From Novosphingobium sp. (lineage in GTDB: Bacteria; Pseudomonadota; Alphaproteobacteria; Sphingomonadales; Sphingomonadaceae): DNA of 64,000 nucleotides. The stretch spans positions 62,001 through 126,000 of the forward strand of contig NZ_JADZAT010000014.1 of assembly GCF_020852455.1 (NCBI RefSeq), read 5' to 3'. A model generated the notes under the pieces. It was given only the letters and a program-made list of their open reading frames with translations. It searched no databases and was not told where the DNA came from. Each line of letters opens with the position of its first letter. Position 1 is the first letter of the stretch. Shown here one piece after another: positions 1 through 10,793 of this stretch. The position numbers and the translations under genes were made by a program.

Positions 1-1424
1 TTGCCGAACTTGAGCGTGAAGCCGAGCAGGTCGATGCCCGGATCAGCGAACGCGATCAGTTGTTCGCGGCCGAGCTTGAGCGTCGCAACGCCGAATTCGA
101 TACACGCCATGCGCGTTTCATTGAGCAGGTCGGTACGCAGATGGCGGCACTGGATGAGGCCGCTGGTCGCCACCGCGAAATTCAGGACAACCATGCCAGT
201 GCCATGGCTGAACGCAGCGAGCAGCTCAGCACCCGATTGTCCGAACTGGCCGAAACGATGGTCGGAATCGGTGAACAGAGCGGCCAGGTGGAAACCCGTC
301 TGGCCCAGAGTATCGAGAACCTGTCAGCCAAGCTGGCGTCAAGCCGCGATGCGCTGGCCGGTACGGACAAGGCAGTTGAAGTGCTGACCGACAATTCGGT
401 TCGCCTGCTCGAACTGATCCAGGCCTCGGTCCAGCACACTTCGAACGAATTGCCGCACGCGATGAGTGTCGGCGAGGCGCGCCTGGCCGAAGTTGAAGCA
501 CGGGTTACAAAGCTACGTGATGTTGCCGAGGAGGCGGCCCGAAAGGGCGAAGTGCTCGCCGGGCATGCCAAGGAAAGCAGCGGTTCGCTTACCGAGGCGC
601 TCGATCAGGTTGCCAGCCTGCACAGCCAGATCAACGAGGAAGGCGCCCGCCAGGAGGCAAATATTGCTGCGCTCAAGGCGGCGCTGGAAAGCGTCCGTGC
701 GGAAAGCCTGGCGCTGGCCGAGCAGGCCCAGGGTGAACTGGGCAAGGCGATTGCCGAACTCAATCAGTCCGCACACGAGGCAATTGGCGGGATCGAAACG
801 ATGAGCGCAAGCTCGATTGCAGGTCTTGCCAACCGGATCGGTGCCGAAAGCGCCGCCGCGATCGACAAGGCCATGCGTGAGCGCACCGCCGAAGTTGCCG
901 GGCAACTCGAATCTGCGACTGCACGCGCCGCTGGATCGGGCCGCGAAGCCGCAATTGCACTGCGTGACCAACTGGCCAAGGTCAACGAACTGGCCGGCGC
1001 GCTGGAACAACGGATCGCCCATGCCCGCAGCCGCGCCGAAGAGCAGGTCGACAACGACTTTGCCCGCCGCGTCGCCCTGATCACCGAAGGGCTCAATTCG
1101 AATGCGATCGACATCGCCCGGGCGCTCGACACCGATGTCACCGACACAGCCTGGGCTGCCTACCTGAAGGGTGATCGCGGGATCTTCACCCGCCGCGCAG
1201 TCAAGCTGCTCGAAACGCCCGAAGCCAAGGCGGTGGCCCAGATCTATGAGAATGACCGCGAGTTCCGCGATCATGTCAGCCGGTACATCCACGATTTCGA
1301 GGCGATGCTGCGCCAGTTGCTATCGACCCGCGATGGCCACGCACTAGGCGTGACTCTGCTGTCATCGGATATGGGCAAGCTCTATGTCGCGCTGGCGCAG
1401 TCGATCGAACGGCTGCGCAACTGA
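1..1424 (+). CDS. coiled-coil protein, C-terminal part (cut by left edge)
   Basis: The open frame runs in from the left edge (first complete codon at base 3) to a TGA at 1422-1424, so only about 474 C-terminal residues are visible. Almost all of it is long heptad-like helix rich in Glu, Ala, Arg and Gln, with no transmembrane segment. The last ~120 residues are a compact, non-repetitive domain (from about VDNDFARRVALITEGLNSNA to the end), the part most likely to be conserved. Proteins of this kind in Sphingomonadales are usually labelled 'hypothetical' or 'ATPase' from coiled-coil similarity alone; no Walker motif is visible in the part present. The role is unknown; a structural or polar scaffold is only a guess. 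It converges on the DUF1467 gene with a 4-base gap between stop codons. Confidence 0.8.
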   Translation, partial: AELEREAEQVDARISERDQLFAAELERRNAEFDTRHARFIEQVGTQMAALDEAAGRHREIQDNHASAMAERSEQLSTRLSELAETMVGIGEQSGQVETRLAQSIENLSAKLASSRDALAGTDKAVEVLTDNSVRLLELIQASVQHTSNELPHAMSVGEARLAEVEARVTKLRDVAEEAARKGEVLAGHAKESSGSLTEALDQVASLHSQINEEGARQEANIAALKAALESVRAESLALAEQAQGELGKAIAELNQSAHEAIGGIETMSASSIAGLANRIGAESAAAIDKAMRERTAEVAGQLESATARAAGSGREAAIALRDQLAKVNELAGALEQRIAHARSRAEEQVDNDFARRVALITEGLNSNAIDIARALDTDVTDTAWAAYLKGDRGIFTRRAVKLLETPEAKAVAQIYENDREFRDHVSRYIHDFEAMLRQLLSTRDGHALGVTLLSSDMGKLYVALAQSIERLRN

Positions 1425-1428
1425 AGCG

Positions 1429-1695
1429 TCAGAAATAATTGGTGATGTCGATGTCGTCCATCGTCAGCCAGTCGTTGACGTAGTTGGCGTAGTAGAGGCC
1501 GAACAGCACAACCGAGAGTATCGTTGCCCTGATCGCGATGCGCTTGGCATCGAAGTTGACCGGCGCGCTGCTGACCTGGCCGGGGATCATTTCTGCCTCA
1601 TCATCGTCGTGGGTGCGAATTCCGAACGGCATGACCAGGAAGGCGCTCATCACCCAGAACAACAGCATGATCGCCAGGATCGAGGTCCATTTCAT
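1429..1695 (-). CDS. DUF1467 family small membrane protein
   Basis: This 88-residue protein has two predicted transmembrane helices (about residues 5-24 and 55-74) joined by a polar segment with the acidic cluster DDDEAEMIPG. Length and layout fit the alphaproteobacterial DUF1467 family, whose function is not known. It is the last gene of the long nuo/birA/coaX/rnj run, starting one base after the rnj stop, so it is almost certainly co-transcribed. Family membership is from recognition of the motif pattern, not a search. Confidence 0.85.
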   Translation of the reverse strand: MKWTSILAIMLLFWVMSAFLVMPFGIRTHDDDEAEMIPGQVSSAPVNFDAKRIAIRATILSVVLFGLYYANYVNDWLTMDDIDITNYF

Positions 1696-1696
1696 C

Positions 1697-3331
1697 TCAA
1701 TGCTCCGGCAGGATCACACGGACTTGCGGCTTCTTGCCTGACCAGCGCTGGGCCGCACGCCGCGCCGCGAGCCGCGCTGCCTCGACGATCACGTCGCGGT
1801 CATGCCGCTGACCGCCCTTCAGCTTCGACAAGGCGACGGACACATCCTGCGCGGCTTCCACAACAAATTCGTCGTGGTCCTCATCAAGCGGCAGGCCAAT
1901 GCTTTCGACATGAACCCGGCCCTTGCCGTCCAGCACCACGATCACCAGACCGTTGTGCGCCAAGCGGCGGCGCATCACCATCGCCTCGCCATCGGCGGGA
2001 GTGATAATATCGCCATCGAGCAGCAGGCGCCCGGCCCGAACTTCGTCGAACTTGCCCGGCTTGCCGGGGGCCAGGCGCACCAGATCGCCGTTTTCCTGCA
2101 CCACTGTCTTGGCGATGCCGCAGGCCTTGCCCAGGCGCGCCTGTTCTTTCATGTGCCGCACCTCACCATGGACCGGCATCAGGATCTGCGGCCTTAGCCA
2201 ACTGTAAAGCGCTTCCAGTTCGGGACGACCAGGGTGGCCGGACACGTGTATCTCGCTCTGCCGGTCGGTCACGATCGTGACGTCCCGAGCGGCCAGGCGG
2301 TTCTGGATCCGGCCAATCGATATCTCGTTGCCCGGGATCTGGCGGCTGGAAAACAGGACCACATCGCCAGCCTCCAATGCGATCGGATGGGTATCTTCGG
2401 CAATCCGGGACAGTGCAGCACGGGGTTCACCCTGCCCGCCTGTCGCGACAATCAACACTTCGCCGCGCGGCAAGGACATGGCCGTATCGAAATCGACCCG
2501 CTCGGGCAGATCACGCAGATAGCCGCATGCCTGCCCGGTGCGGATGATCCGGTCGAGCGAGCGCCCGGCCACGCAGAGGCGGCGATTGGTGGCACGAGCC
2601 ACCTCACCCAGCGTATGCAGGCGCGCGACGTTGGAGGCGAAGGTGGTGACCAGCACCCGCTTGCCATGATGCCGCTTCACTTCCTCAAGCAGCGCAGTGC
2701 GAACCACGCCTTCGGAACCGGACGCCTTGGGATTGAACACGTTGGTCGAATCGCAGACGAGCGCCAAAACGCCCTGATCGCCAATCGCGGTCAGTTCGGC
2801 CTGGGTTGCCGGCGTGCCGATCAGAGGCTCATCATCCAGCTTCCAATCGCCGGTGTGGAAGATCCGTCCCTGCGGCGTGTCGATCAACAATGCGTTGCCT
2901 TCGGCGATCGAGTGCGCCAGCGGGACATAGCGGATCCCGAACGGCCCCAGGTCGAACCGGTCGAGATGATCGATCACGTTGAGTTCGATCTGGCCGGCAA
3001 TGCCTGCTTCTTCGAGCTTTTCGTTGACCAGCTTGGCGGTGAACGGTGTGGCATAAAGCGGCACGCCCAGTTCCTGCGCGAAATAGGGCACCGCACCGAT
3101 ATGATCTTCATGGGCGTGGGTCAGCACCACACCCAACAGGTCCTTGCGGCGTTCCTCGATGAATTCGAGGTCGGCAAAAACCAGCTCGGTCCCGGGGTAT
3201 TCGTTGGCGCCGAAGGTCATGCCCAGATCGACCATCAGCCACTTGCCCTCGCAGCCATAGAGATTGACGTTCATGCCAATCTCACCCGACCCGCCGAGTG
3301 CGCAGAACAGCAGTTCCTTTCCGGGCTTCAC
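1697..3331 (-). CDS. rnj: ribonuclease J (MBL-fold 5'-3' exo/endoribonuclease)
   Basis: The 544-residue product is a metallo-beta-lactamase / beta-CASP ribonuclease. The metal motif HAHEDH lies at residues 72-77 and the second half carries the beta-CASP region and the RNase J C-terminal domain. RNase J acts in the cytoplasm on rRNA maturation and mRNA decay; this genome also encodes RNase E (36481-39147), the usual alphaproteobacterial combination. The start is GTG at 3331, overlapping the coaX stop in GTGA (4 bases), which supports translational coupling. Length matches the family (about 550). The order coaX-rnj after nuoN-birA is common in alphaproteobacteria. Confidence 0.96.
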   Translation of the reverse strand: MKPGKELLFCALGGSGEIGMNVNLYGCEGKWLMVDLGMTFGANEYPGTELVFADLEFIEERRKDLLGVVLTHAHEDHIGAVPYFAQELGVPLYATPFTAKLVNEKLEEAGIAGQIELNVIDHLDRFDLGPFGIRYVPLAHSIAEGNALLIDTPQGRIFHTGDWKLDDEPLIGTPATQAELTAIGDQGVLALVCDSTNVFNPKASGSEGVVRTALLEEVKRHHGKRVLVTTFASNVARLHTLGEVARATNRRLCVAGRSLDRIIRTGQACGYLRDLPERVDFDTAMSLPRGEVLIVATGGQGEPRAALSRIAEDTHPIALEAGDVVLFSSRQIPGNEISIGRIQNRLAARDVTIVTDRQSEIHVSGHPGRPELEALYSWLRPQILMPVHGEVRHMKEQARLGKACGIAKTVVQENGDLVRLAPGKPGKFDEVRAGRLLLDGDIITPADGEAMVMRRRLAHNGLVIVVLDGKGRVHVESIGLPLDEDHDEFVVEAAQDVSVALSKLKGGQRHDRDVIVEAARLAARRAAQRWSGKKPQVRVILPEH

Positions 3332-4113
3332 GCGCTGTCACCCCGGTTGGCATAAAGCAGCGCAATCCCGCGCAGGGTCAGGTCAGGTTCGACCCGGTCG
3401 AACAGTTCGGTATGGGCCTGGAACAGTGGGGCAAGTCCGCCGGTGGCGATCACCTTTACCGGACGGCCAATCTCGGCCTTCATTCGCGCCAGCATGCCTT
3501 CGATCATGCTGACATAGCCCCAGTAGATCCCGATCTGCATCTGTCCGACCGTATCGCGCCCGATCACGCTTTTCCCCGGGGGCGGCTCAATGGCGATCCG
3601 CGGCAGCATCGCCGCGGCATTGTAGAGCGCGTCGAGCGACAGGCTGACCCCGGTCGCAATCGAGCCGCCCAGATAGGCCCCGTCGGCGCCAATATAGTCG
3701 AAGGTGGTCGCGGTGCCGAAGCTGATGACGATCTTGTCGCCCGCTTCCAGCGCCTGCGCCGCGATCGCGTTGACTGCGCGATCCGCCCCCAGCGCACGCG
3801 GCTCATCCACCTTGAGTGCAATGCCCCATTCAACCGGCGCCCGGCCGCCAATCAGCGCTTCGGTGCCAAAGTATTTCTGCGCCAGTTCCTGCAGGTTGTG
3901 CAGCGCGCGCGGCACCACCGAGGCGATCACGACCGCGTGGACATCAGAACGCGAATGCCCTTCCATCCGCAGCAGCTGATCCAGCCAGACCGCGTATTCA
4001 TCGGCGGTGCGCTTGATATCGGTCGCAAGCCGCCAGCGCTGCACAATCGTGCCCGCTTCGTCGACCAGCGCGAATTTCACATTGGTATTGCCGTTGTCGA
4101 TCGCCAGCAACAT
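3328..4113 (-). CDS. coaX: type III pantothenate kinase
   Basis: CoaX phosphorylates pantothenate in the first step of coenzyme A synthesis. The 261-residue product starts with the acetate-kinase-fold phosphate motif [14 protein letters not shown] (residues 1-14) and contains GADRAVNA in the middle, both typical of type III enzymes. The frame is open further upstream (to 4317), but that part is the reverse of birA and has no similarity to the family; the ATG at 4111-4113 gives the usual length and start. It lies 10 bases after birA and overlaps rnj by 4 bases, so it is part of the nuo-distal operon. Confidence 0.95.
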   Translation of the reverse strand: MLLAIDNGNTNVKFALVDEAGTIVQRWRLATDIKRTADEYAVWLDQLLRMEGHSRSDVHAVVIASVVPRALHNLQELAQKYFGTEALIGGRAPVEWGIALKVDEPRALGADRAVNAIAAQALEAGDKIVISFGTATTFDYIGADGAYLGGSIATGVSLSLDALYNAAAMLPRIAIEPPPGKSVIGRDTVGQMQIGIYWGYVSMIEGMLARMKAEIGRPVKVIATGGLAPLFQAHTELFDRVEPDLTLRGIALLYANRGDSA

Positions 4114-4123
4114 GGCGGTCTCC

Positions 4124-4834
4124 CTATCCCAGGCGGACCTCGCCCGCGTGAATCGTCCGCGTCGTGCCGTCTGCAAGCCGCAGTTGCAAGGCTCCATCGC
4201 TCGCCAGCCCGGCGAAAGTGCCTTGAAGTGGTTCTTCGCCTGGCTCTCCCACCGCCAGCGGCGTGCCGGGTGGGTGCGCGGCGGCTTGCCAGCGGCGCAG
4301 CAGCGGGTCCAGGCCAAAGCTGCGCCAGCGGTGCAGTTCCTCGCTGAACTGGCGCGCCAGGCTGCTGGCGAACAGGTCGCGATCGGGCGTCGGCCCGAAG
4401 GCGGATAGTGCCAGCGTTTCGCGGCCCTCCACTTGTGGAGCCTGCGCGAGGTTTACCCCAATCCCGACGATCACTGCTTCGCCAACCCGTTCCAGCAGGA
4501 TTCCGCAAAGCTTGGCACTGCCAACCAGCAGGTCGTTGGGCCATTTGAGCAGAGCCATGGCAGGCGGCGGGATGAGCGGCGCAACCACTTCCTGCACGGC
4601 CAGGCCCGCTACCAGCGCCAGCGTACCTGGCGAAGGATCACCCCGCCCTGGCCAGACCACCGTGGAGCCCATGAAATTGCCCGCGCCATCGAACCAGGCA
4701 CGGCCCTGCCGACCGCGTCCGGCGGTCTGGCGATCGGCGACCAGCCAGTCATCCTCTGCCAGACGCTCGCCCGCAGCAATCCGCGCCGACAAGTCGGCAT
4801 TGGTCGACCTGGTTTCGGGAACAGTTTGGATCAA
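4124..4834 (-). CDS. birA: biotin--[acetyl-CoA-carboxylase] ligase
   Basis: This 236-residue enzyme attaches biotin to the carboxylase carrier protein. The biotinyl-AMP loop GRGRQGR is at residues 39-45 and the substrate segment KWPNDLL follows. There is no N-terminal helix-turn-helix domain, so it is a monofunctional ligase without the repressor function of E. coli BirA. The start chosen is TTG at 4832-4834, which overlaps the nuoN stop as TTGA; the open frame extends to 4942, but the extra residues are the nuoN reverse frame. It is the first non-nuo gene of the operon tail. Confidence 0.93.
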   Translation of the reverse strand: MIQTVPETRSTNADLSARIAAGERLAEDDWLVADRQTAGRGRQGRAWFDGAGNFMGSTVVWPGRGDPSPGTLALVAGLAVQEVVAPLIPPPAMALLKWPNDLLVGSAKLCGILLERVGEAVIVGIGVNLAQAPQVEGRETLALSAFGPTPDRDLFASSLARQFSEELHRWRSFGLDPLLRRWQAAAHPPGTPLAVGEPGEEPLQGTFAGLASDGALQLRLADGTTRTIHAGEVRLG

Positions 4835-6300
4835 GCGCCGGGGAACAACACGCCCGCCGCCACCACGGTCAGTGCAGTCAGGCACTTGGTGATCAGGTAA
4901 CCCAGCGGCGAGATGAACAGCGTGCAGGTGGCCAGAAGCCATTCGTGGAGCATGTCGCTGCGCCCGGTGGCCTTGCCTGCCGGCTCGTCAAAATACATCA
5001 CCTTGACGACCTTGAGGTAATAGAAGGCGCCGATCACGCTGGCGGCAATACCCAGGGCGGCGAGGGTGATCATGCCGGCCTGAACCGCAGCCTGGAACAC
5101 CATGAACTTGCCCCAGAAGCCCAGCATCGGCGGGATCCCGGCAAGGCTGAACATGATAACGGCCAGCCCCGCAGCCAACAGCGGACGCGTGCGTGAAAGC
5201 CCGGCCATGTCCGCGATCGATTCGATCTGGTTACCCTCGGCATCCTTGAGCATCAGCACCGCGACAAAGCCGCCGATCGTCATCGCAACATAGACCGTAA
5301 GGTAGAACAGCATCGCGCTGGCGCCTTGCGGCGTTCCCGCAGCCAGGCCGATCAGCACAAAACCGACGTTATTGATCGAGGAATAGGCCAGCAGTCGCTT
5401 GATATTGCCCTGCCCGATTGCCCCCAGCGCGCCAATCACGATCGAGGCGAGCGCAGCGAACACCACGATCTGCTGCCAGGCTGCGGCCTGCGGCCCGAAA
5501 GCTTCGAGCGTGACCCGCATGGTCAAGGCCAGCGCAGCGACCTTGGGAGCCGAGGCGAACAGTGTGGTGACCGGTGTGGGAGCGCCTTCATAAACGTCGG
5601 GCGTCCACATGTGGAACGGCACCGCACTGATCTTGAAGGCCAGGCCCGCCAACACGAAGGTCAGACCGAACAGCGCGCCTTTCGAAATCGCTCCGCCAGC
5701 CAACGCGGTGGCAATCCCGGCGAAGTTGATAGTCCCGGTGAAGCCGTAGGTCAGGCTCATCCCGAACAGCAGGATCCCGCTGGCGAGCGCGCCTAGCACG
5801 AAGTACTTGAGCCCGGCTTCGGCAGAGCGCTGGTCAGGCTTGTGGAAGGCAGCCAGCACATAGGCGGCGAGCGAGTTCAGCTCGAGCCCGACATAGAGCG
5901 TCAGGAGATTGGTGGCCGAAACCATCATGCTCATGCCCAGCACCGCGAACAGCACCAGCACCGGATATTCCGGGCGATAGGCATTCTGTTTTTCAAAGAA
6001 GGCGGGCGCGACCAGTAGTGAGGCACCGGCTGCCGCATAGATCAGCAGCTTGGCAAAGGCGGCGAAGGCATCCCCGCTGAACAGCCCGCTGAACGCCAGC
6101 GCATCGGCCCCGCTGACTCCGCTCCACAAGGCCGGAGCGGTCATGATCGCGGCGACCGCCAGGGTCAGCACCGACAGCCAGGTCACCGCACGCGCATCGC
6201 GGCGGGTCTGGCCCCAGGCCGAGGCCACCAGCAGGATGATGCCGGCAACGCTCAGCAGTTCTTCAGGCGCAGCGATGCGCAGCGACTGTGCCCAGTCCAT
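4831..6300 (-). CDS. nuoN: NADH-quinone oxidoreductase subunit N
   Basis: NuoN (489 residues) is one of the three antiporter-like proton-pumping subunits of the complex I membrane arm. The sequence is a multi-pass membrane protein with the antiporter signature region (KISAVPFHMWTPDVYEGAP-like stretch near residues 220-240) and a conserved Lys/His-bearing central helix (GNIKRLLAYSSINNVGF). The ATG overlaps the nuoM stop by one base (TGATG) and the stop overlaps the birA start, consistent with a tightly coupled operon. Confidence 0.97.
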   Translation of the reverse strand: MDWAQSLRIAAPEELLSVAGIILLVASAWGQTRRDARAVTWLSVLTLAVAAIMTAPALWSGVSGADALAFSGLFSGDAFAAFAKLLIYAAAGASLLVAPAFFEKQNAYRPEYPVLVLFAVLGMSMMVSATNLLTLYVGLELNSLAAYVLAAFHKPDQRSAEAGLKYFVLGALASGILLFGMSLTYGFTGTINFAGIATALAGGAISKGALFGLTFVLAGLAFKISAVPFHMWTPDVYEGAPTPVTTLFASAPKVAALALTMRVTLEAFGPQAAAWQQIVVFAALASIVIGALGAIGQGNIKRLLAYSSINNVGFVLIGLAAGTPQGASAMLFYLTVYVAMTIGGFVAVLMLKDAEGNQIESIADMAGLSRTRPLLAAGLAVIMFSLAGIPPMLGFWGKFMVFQAAVQAGMITLAALGIAASVIGAFYYLKVVKVMYFDEPAGKATGRSDMLHEWLLATCTLFISPLGYLITKCLTALTVVAAGVLFPGA

Positions 6301-7826
6301 CAGTGCGCTCCCTCTGAATGCGCTTCGGTTTTCATAGCGGGTTGGCCAGCGGTCAGCTGCGCGTCACCGGCCGGCTTGGCGCTGGCCAGGCGCGCTTCAA
6401 GCGCCTGGATATCAGCGCGCATCGGCGCCAGGAAGCTCTCGGGATAGACCCCCATCCACAGCACGGCGGCCGCGATCGGGGCCAGCATGGCCCATTCACG
6501 CAGGTTCAGGTCCGGCATCGCTGCGGCATCGGCGTTCTTCTGATCGCCAAAGCAGATCCGGCGGTAAAGGTAGAGCATGTAGCCCGCCCCCAGGATCACG
6601 CCTGTACCCGCCACGAAGGCGACCAGGCTCGATTGCTGATAAATACCCGCCAGGCTCAGGAACTCACCCACGAAGCCGCTGGTGGCCGGCAGACCGACCG
6701 AGGCCATGGTGAACAGCATGAAGAACAGCGCATATTTGGGCATGTTGATCGAGAGGCCGCCGTAGCGATCGATCTCGCGTGTGTGCAGGCGGTCATAGAT
6801 CACGCCGACACACAGGAACAGCGCGCCCGCGACCAGACCGTGGCTGAGCATGACCAGCATCGTTCCTTCAAGACCCTGGGTGTTGAAGGCGAACAGCCCG
6901 ACCGTGACGATCGCCATGTGCGCGACCGAGGAATAGGCGATCAGCTTTTTCATGTCGTGCTGGACCAGCGCGATCAGCGATGTCACCACCACAGCGATCA
7001 TCGAAAGCCAATAGATCAGCCAGGCAAAGTCGGCACTGGCCTGCGGGAACATCGGCAGCGAGAAGCGGATGAAGCCATAGCCGCCCATCTTGAGCAGCAC
7101 GCCGGCCAGGATCACCGAACCGGCGGTGGGCGCCTGGACGTGCGCATCGGGCAGCCAGGTGTGGACCGGCCACATCGGCATCTTCACCGCGAAGCTGGCG
7201 AAGAAGGCCAGCCATAGCCACTTCTGCGCATCGACCGGGAAGTCATAGGCCATCAGCGTCGGGATATCGGTTGTCCCGGCATCGTTCGCCATCCAGATCA
7301 TCGCGATCAGCATCAGCACCGAGCCAAGCAGGGTGTAGAGGAAGAACTTGTAGCTGGCGTAGATCCGGTCAACCCCGCCCCAGACGCCGATGATCAGGTA
7401 CATCGGGATCAGGCCGGCTTCGAAGAAGATGTAGAACAGGAACAGGTCCTGCGCCGCGAACACGCCGATCATCAGCGCTTCCATGATCAGGAAGGCGGCC
7501 ATGTATTCGCCGACGCGCTTTTCGATCGACTGGCTGGCCAGGATACAGATCGGCATCAGGAACACCGACAGTTCGATCAGCAGCAGCGCGATCCCGTCGA
7601 TCCCCAGCTTCCACGAAAAGCCGGCGAACAGCGGCTTGCTTTCCTGGAACTGCCACTGCGCCCCGCCGATGTCGAACTGGCACCACAGCACAACGCCCAG
7701 CGCCAGATCGGCCAACGTGGCCGCCAGCGCGACGGTGCGGGCGGTCTTCGCATCGACCACAAGACAGATGAAAGCGGCCACCAGCGGCACCGCGAGCATC
7801 AGCGAAAGGATGGGAAAGCCCGCCAT
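6300..7826 (-). CDS. nuoM: NADH-quinone oxidoreductase subunit M
   Basis: NuoM (508 residues) is the second antiporter-like subunit of the complex I membrane domain. Fourteen or so hydrophobic segments are evident, with the signature MPMWPVHTWLPDAHVQAPT near residues 216-235 and DMKKLIAYSSVAHM near 270-285, which contains the conserved pumping lysine. A short polar C-terminal tail (about 45 residues, Ala/Glu-rich) extends past the last helix. The gene starts one base after the nuoL stop. Confidence 0.97.
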   Translation of the reverse strand: MAGFPILSLMLAVPLVAAFICLVVDAKTARTVALAATLADLALGVVLWCQFDIGGAQWQFQESKPLFAGFSWKLGIDGIALLLIELSVFLMPICILASQSIEKRVGEYMAAFLIMEALMIGVFAAQDLFLFYIFFEAGLIPMYLIIGVWGGVDRIYASYKFFLYTLLGSVLMLIAMIWMANDAGTTDIPTLMAYDFPVDAQKWLWLAFFASFAVKMPMWPVHTWLPDAHVQAPTAGSVILAGVLLKMGGYGFIRFSLPMFPQASADFAWLIYWLSMIAVVVTSLIALVQHDMKKLIAYSSVAHMAIVTVGLFAFNTQGLEGTMLVMLSHGLVAGALFLCVGVIYDRLHTREIDRYGGLSINMPKYALFFMLFTMASVGLPATSGFVGEFLSLAGIYQQSSLVAFVAGTGVILGAGYMLYLYRRICFGDQKNADAAAMPDLNLREWAMLAPIAAAVLWMGVYPESFLAPMRADIQALEARLASAKPAGDAQLTAGQPAMKTEAHSEGAH

Positions 7827-7827
7827 A

Positions 7828-9852
7828 TCAGTGCACCAGTACCCAGGTGATCGCAGCGGTCAGGCCGACAAGCATGACCAGCGCGTAGGAATAGAGGAAG
7901 CCCGTCTGCAACTTGCTCGCGAACCGGCTGCCCTGGGCAACCACCCAGGCCGAACCGTTGGGGCCAAAGCGGTCGATCAGGCCGATATCGCCCAGCTTCC
8001 AGAACTTATCCCCCAGCCAGAAGGCGGGACGCACGAAGATCCGGTCGTAAAGCTCGTCGAAGAACCACTTGTTGTAAACGAAGGTGTAGAGCGGCTTGAT
8101 CGCGGCGGCAAAGCGCGCCGGGAAGCCCGGGTTGAGCACATAGCCATAGATTGCCACGGCCAGGCCGGTAATCATCACCCCGAACGGCGCCCACTTCACC
8201 CAGCCAGGCACCGCGTGCATTTCGTGGATCAGGTGTTCGCCAAAGGCAATCGAACCGCGCCAGAATTCGCCCGCGCCATCGCTGATGAAGGCGTGGCTGA
8301 AGATCATTCCGGCAAAGACCGCGCCCAGGCTGAGCACACCCAGCGGGATCAGCATGTTGAGCGGACTTTCATGCGGGTGATAGCCGGCGGTCCCATCGTC
8401 ATGGCCATGACCATGGGCGTGGGCGTGATCGTGCCCGTGGTGATCGTCATGCACCGCGTGCTGGATATGCTCTGACTGCGCCCAGCGCGGCTTGCCGAAG
8501 AAGGTCAGGAAGACCAGGCGCCAGGAATAGAAGCTGGTCAGCAAAGCGGCAGTGATCCCCATCCAGAACCCGAATCGGCCCGACTGGCTGGCCGAGGCAT
8601 AGGCAGCCTCAAGGATCGAATCCTTCGAATAGAACCCGGCAAACCCGGCCACATCGACAATGCCGACCCCCGTAATCGCCAGCGTGCCCATCATCATCGC
8701 CCAATAGGTGAGCGGGATGTGCTTTCTGAGGCCGCCATAATAGCGCATGTCCTGTTCGTGGTGCATCGCGTGGATCACGCTGCCCGCGCCCAGGAACAGC
8801 AGCGCCTTGAAGAAGGCGTGGGTGAACAGGTGGAACATCGCCGCGCCCGGTGCGCCAACACCGGCAGCCACGAACATGTAGCCCAGCTGCGAACAGGTCG
8901 AATAGGCGATCACCCGCTTGATGTCCCACTGGGTGGTGCCGATCGTCGCGGCGAAGAACAGCGTGGCGGCACCGACATAGGTCACCACGTCCATCGCCAC
9001 CGGGCTGGTCTGGAACATCGGCGAAAGCCGGCAGACCATGAACACGCCCGCGGTCACCATGGTCGCGGCGTGGATCAGCGCCGAAACCGGGGTCGGGCCT
9101 TCCATCGCATCAGGCAGCCAGGTGTGCAGCCCCAGCTGCGCCGACTTGCCCATCGCGCCGATGAACAGCAGGATGCACAGGATCGTCATCGTATCCCACT
9201 GCGTGCCCAGGAAGTGGATCGTCGATCCGGCCATGGCCGGTGCGCGCACCAGGATTTCCGGGATCGACACGGTGTTGAACACCAGGAAGGTACCGAAGAT
9301 CCCCAGCATGAAGCCAAGGTCGCCCACGCGGTTGACCACAAAGGCCTTGATCGCGGCAGCGCTGGCCGAAGGCTTGCGGAACCAGAAGCCGATCAGCAGG
9401 TACGAGGCGAGCCCCACCCCTTCCCAGCCAAAGAACATCTGGACCAGGTTATCGGCCGTCACCAGCATCAGCATGGCGAAGGTGAACAGGCTGAGATAGG
9501 CAAAGAACCGCGGCTGATCCGGGTCTTCGGCCATGTAGCCCCACGAATAGAGGTGGACCAGAGCCGAGACCGTGGTCACCACCACCAGCATCACGGCGGT
9601 CAGAGTATCAACCCGGAAGGCCCAGTCGAATGACAAGCTGCCCGACTGCACCCATTGCAGCACCGGCACGACCTGCGGTTCGGCGCCATGCATCAGGAAG
9701 CCAAGGAAGATCTTCCAGCTGAGCGCACAGGCAATGAACAGCGCGCCGGTGGTCAGCGATTTGACCACGGTGTTGCCCAGCATGCGGTTGCCAAGGCCGC
9801 CAATGATCGCGGCCAGCAGCGGCAGGAAAACGATGAAGAGGATCGGATCCAC
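7828..9852 (-). CDS. nuoL: NADH-quinone oxidoreductase subunit L
   Basis: NuoL (674 residues) is the distal antiporter-like pump subunit carrying the long lateral helix. Signature segments [20 protein letters not shown] and [17 protein letters not shown] are present. Between about residues 463 and 490 there is a histidine-rich loop containing [20 protein letters not shown], which is unusual for NuoL and could bind metal. The start is GTG at 9850-9852 preceded by a GGGGTAAGA-like ribosome site; an ATG is not available nearby. Length is typical or slightly long for the family. Confidence 0.97.
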   Translation of the reverse strand: MDPILFIVFLPLLAAIIGGLGNRMLGNTVVKSLTTGALFIACALSWKIFLGFLMHGAEPQVVPVLQWVQSGSLSFDWAFRVDTLTAVMLVVVTTVSALVHLYSWGYMAEDPDQPRFFAYLSLFTFAMLMLVTADNLVQMFFGWEGVGLASYLLIGFWFRKPSASAAAIKAFVVNRVGDLGFMLGIFGTFLVFNTVSIPEILVRAPAMAGSTIHFLGTQWDTMTILCILLFIGAMGKSAQLGLHTWLPDAMEGPTPVSALIHAATMVTAGVFMVCRLSPMFQTSPVAMDVVTYVGAATLFFAATIGTTQWDIKRVIAYSTCSQLGYMFVAAGVGAPGAAMFHLFTHAFFKALLFLGAGSVIHAMHHEQDMRYYGGLRKHIPLTYWAMMMGTLAITGVGIVDVAGFAGFYSKDSILEAAYASASQSGRFGFWMGITAALLTSFYSWRLVFLTFFGKPRWAQSEHIQHAVHDDHHGHDHAHAHGHGHDDGTAGYHPHESPLNMLIPLGVLSLGAVFAGMIFSHAFISDGAGEFWRGSIAFGEHLIHEMHAVPGWVKWAPFGVMITGLAVAIYGYVLNPGFPARFAAAIKPLYTFVYNKWFFDELYDRIFVRPAFWLGDKFWKLGDIGLIDRFGPNGSAWVVAQGSRFASKLQTGFLYSYALVMLVGLTAAITWVLVH

Positions 9853-9858
9853 TGATTC

Positions 9859-10167
9859 TTACCCCTTCATGTGGCTGACATCGTCAACCGCGATGGTCCC
9901 GCGGTCACGGAAATAGAGCACCAGGATGGCCAGGCCGATTGCGGCTTCGCCTGCAGCCACAGTCAGCACGAACATCGCGAAGACCTGACCGGTCAGGTCA
10001 TGCAGAAAGGCGCTGAAAGCCACCAGGTTGATGTTCACCGCCAGCAGGATCAGTTCGATCGCCATCAGGATGACGATCACGTTCTTGCGGTTGAGGAAGA
10101 TCCCCAGCACGCCCAGCACGAACAGGATCGAGCTGACCACGACGTAGTGTTCGATGCCGATAGTCAC
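9859..10167 (-). CDS. nuoK: NADH-quinone oxidoreductase subunit K
   Basis: NuoK (102 residues) is a three-helix subunit linking the quinone module to the antiporter subunits. The sequence [20 protein letters not shown] at the N-terminus and the buried glutamates in helices 2 and 3 ([23 protein letters not shown]) are the standard features. The GTG start at 10165-10167 overlaps the nuoJ stop as GTGA. Length is exactly that expected. Confidence 0.97.
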   Translation of the reverse strand: MTIGIEHYVVVSSILFVLGVLGIFLNRKNVIVILMAIELILLAVNINLVAFSAFLHDLTGQVFAMFVLTVAAGEAAIGLAILVLYFRDRGTIAVDDVSHMKG

Positions 10168-10781
10168 AGCTGAACCCCCTTGCCCACTTCCGGCTTCATG
10201 TTGACCGTCGCCTCGTCCGGGCGGCGGGCGTTCTGGCGGCTGACGATCTGTCCGCGCACCCCGCCGCGCTTACGGTGGGTCAGCACGATCGCGCCGACCA
10301 TGGCGACCAGCAGCAGGATCCCCGCTGCTTCGAACAGGAACAGGTACTTGCCGTAAAGCAGGTGCCCGATCGCCTTGATGTTGCTCATGTCGGCAGGCAC
10401 CGCCGCGCTGCCATCAGGCGTGCCCAGCGCGATCCCGCCCTGGCCCACCGCGCCCAGTCCGATCAGCACTTCAGCCAGCAGCACCGCTGCCAAGAGAAGC
10501 CCCAGCGGGAAGTTCTTGATGAACCCCGCGCGCAGTTCGGAGAAATCGATGTTGAGCATCATCACTACGAACAGGAACAGCACCGCGACCGCGCCGACGT
10601 AAACAATCACCAGCAGCATCGCGATGAATTCGGCGCCCAGCAGCACCATCAGCCCGGCGGCGTTGAAGAACGACATGATCAGCCACAGCACCGAATGGAC
10701 CGGGTTGCGGGCCATGATAACCATCGCGCCCGACAGGATGGTTAGGACGGCGAACAGGTAGAAGGAAAGGACCGTGATCAT
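10164..10781 (-). CDS. nuoJ: NADH-quinone oxidoreductase subunit J
   Basis: NuoJ (205 residues) forms five membrane helices near the proton entry region. The conserved [19 protein letters not shown] helix and the pi-bulge helix [18 protein letters not shown] are present. The C-terminal ~45 residues are polar (Arg/Gln-rich) and probably cytoplasmic. It starts with ATG 12 bases after nuoI and overlaps nuoK by 4 bases. Confidence 0.97.
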   Translation of the reverse strand: MITVLSFYLFAVLTILSGAMVIMARNPVHSVLWLIMSFFNAAGLMVLLGAEFIAMLLVIVYVGAVAVLFLFVVMMLNIDFSELRAGFIKNFPLGLLLAAVLLAEVLIGLGAVGQGGIALGTPDGSAAVPADMSNIKAIGHLLYGKYLFLFEAAGILLLVAMVGAIVLTHRKRGGVRGQIVSRQNARRPDEATVNMKPEVGKGVQL

Positions 10782-10793
10782 TGCGCCGCGCCC

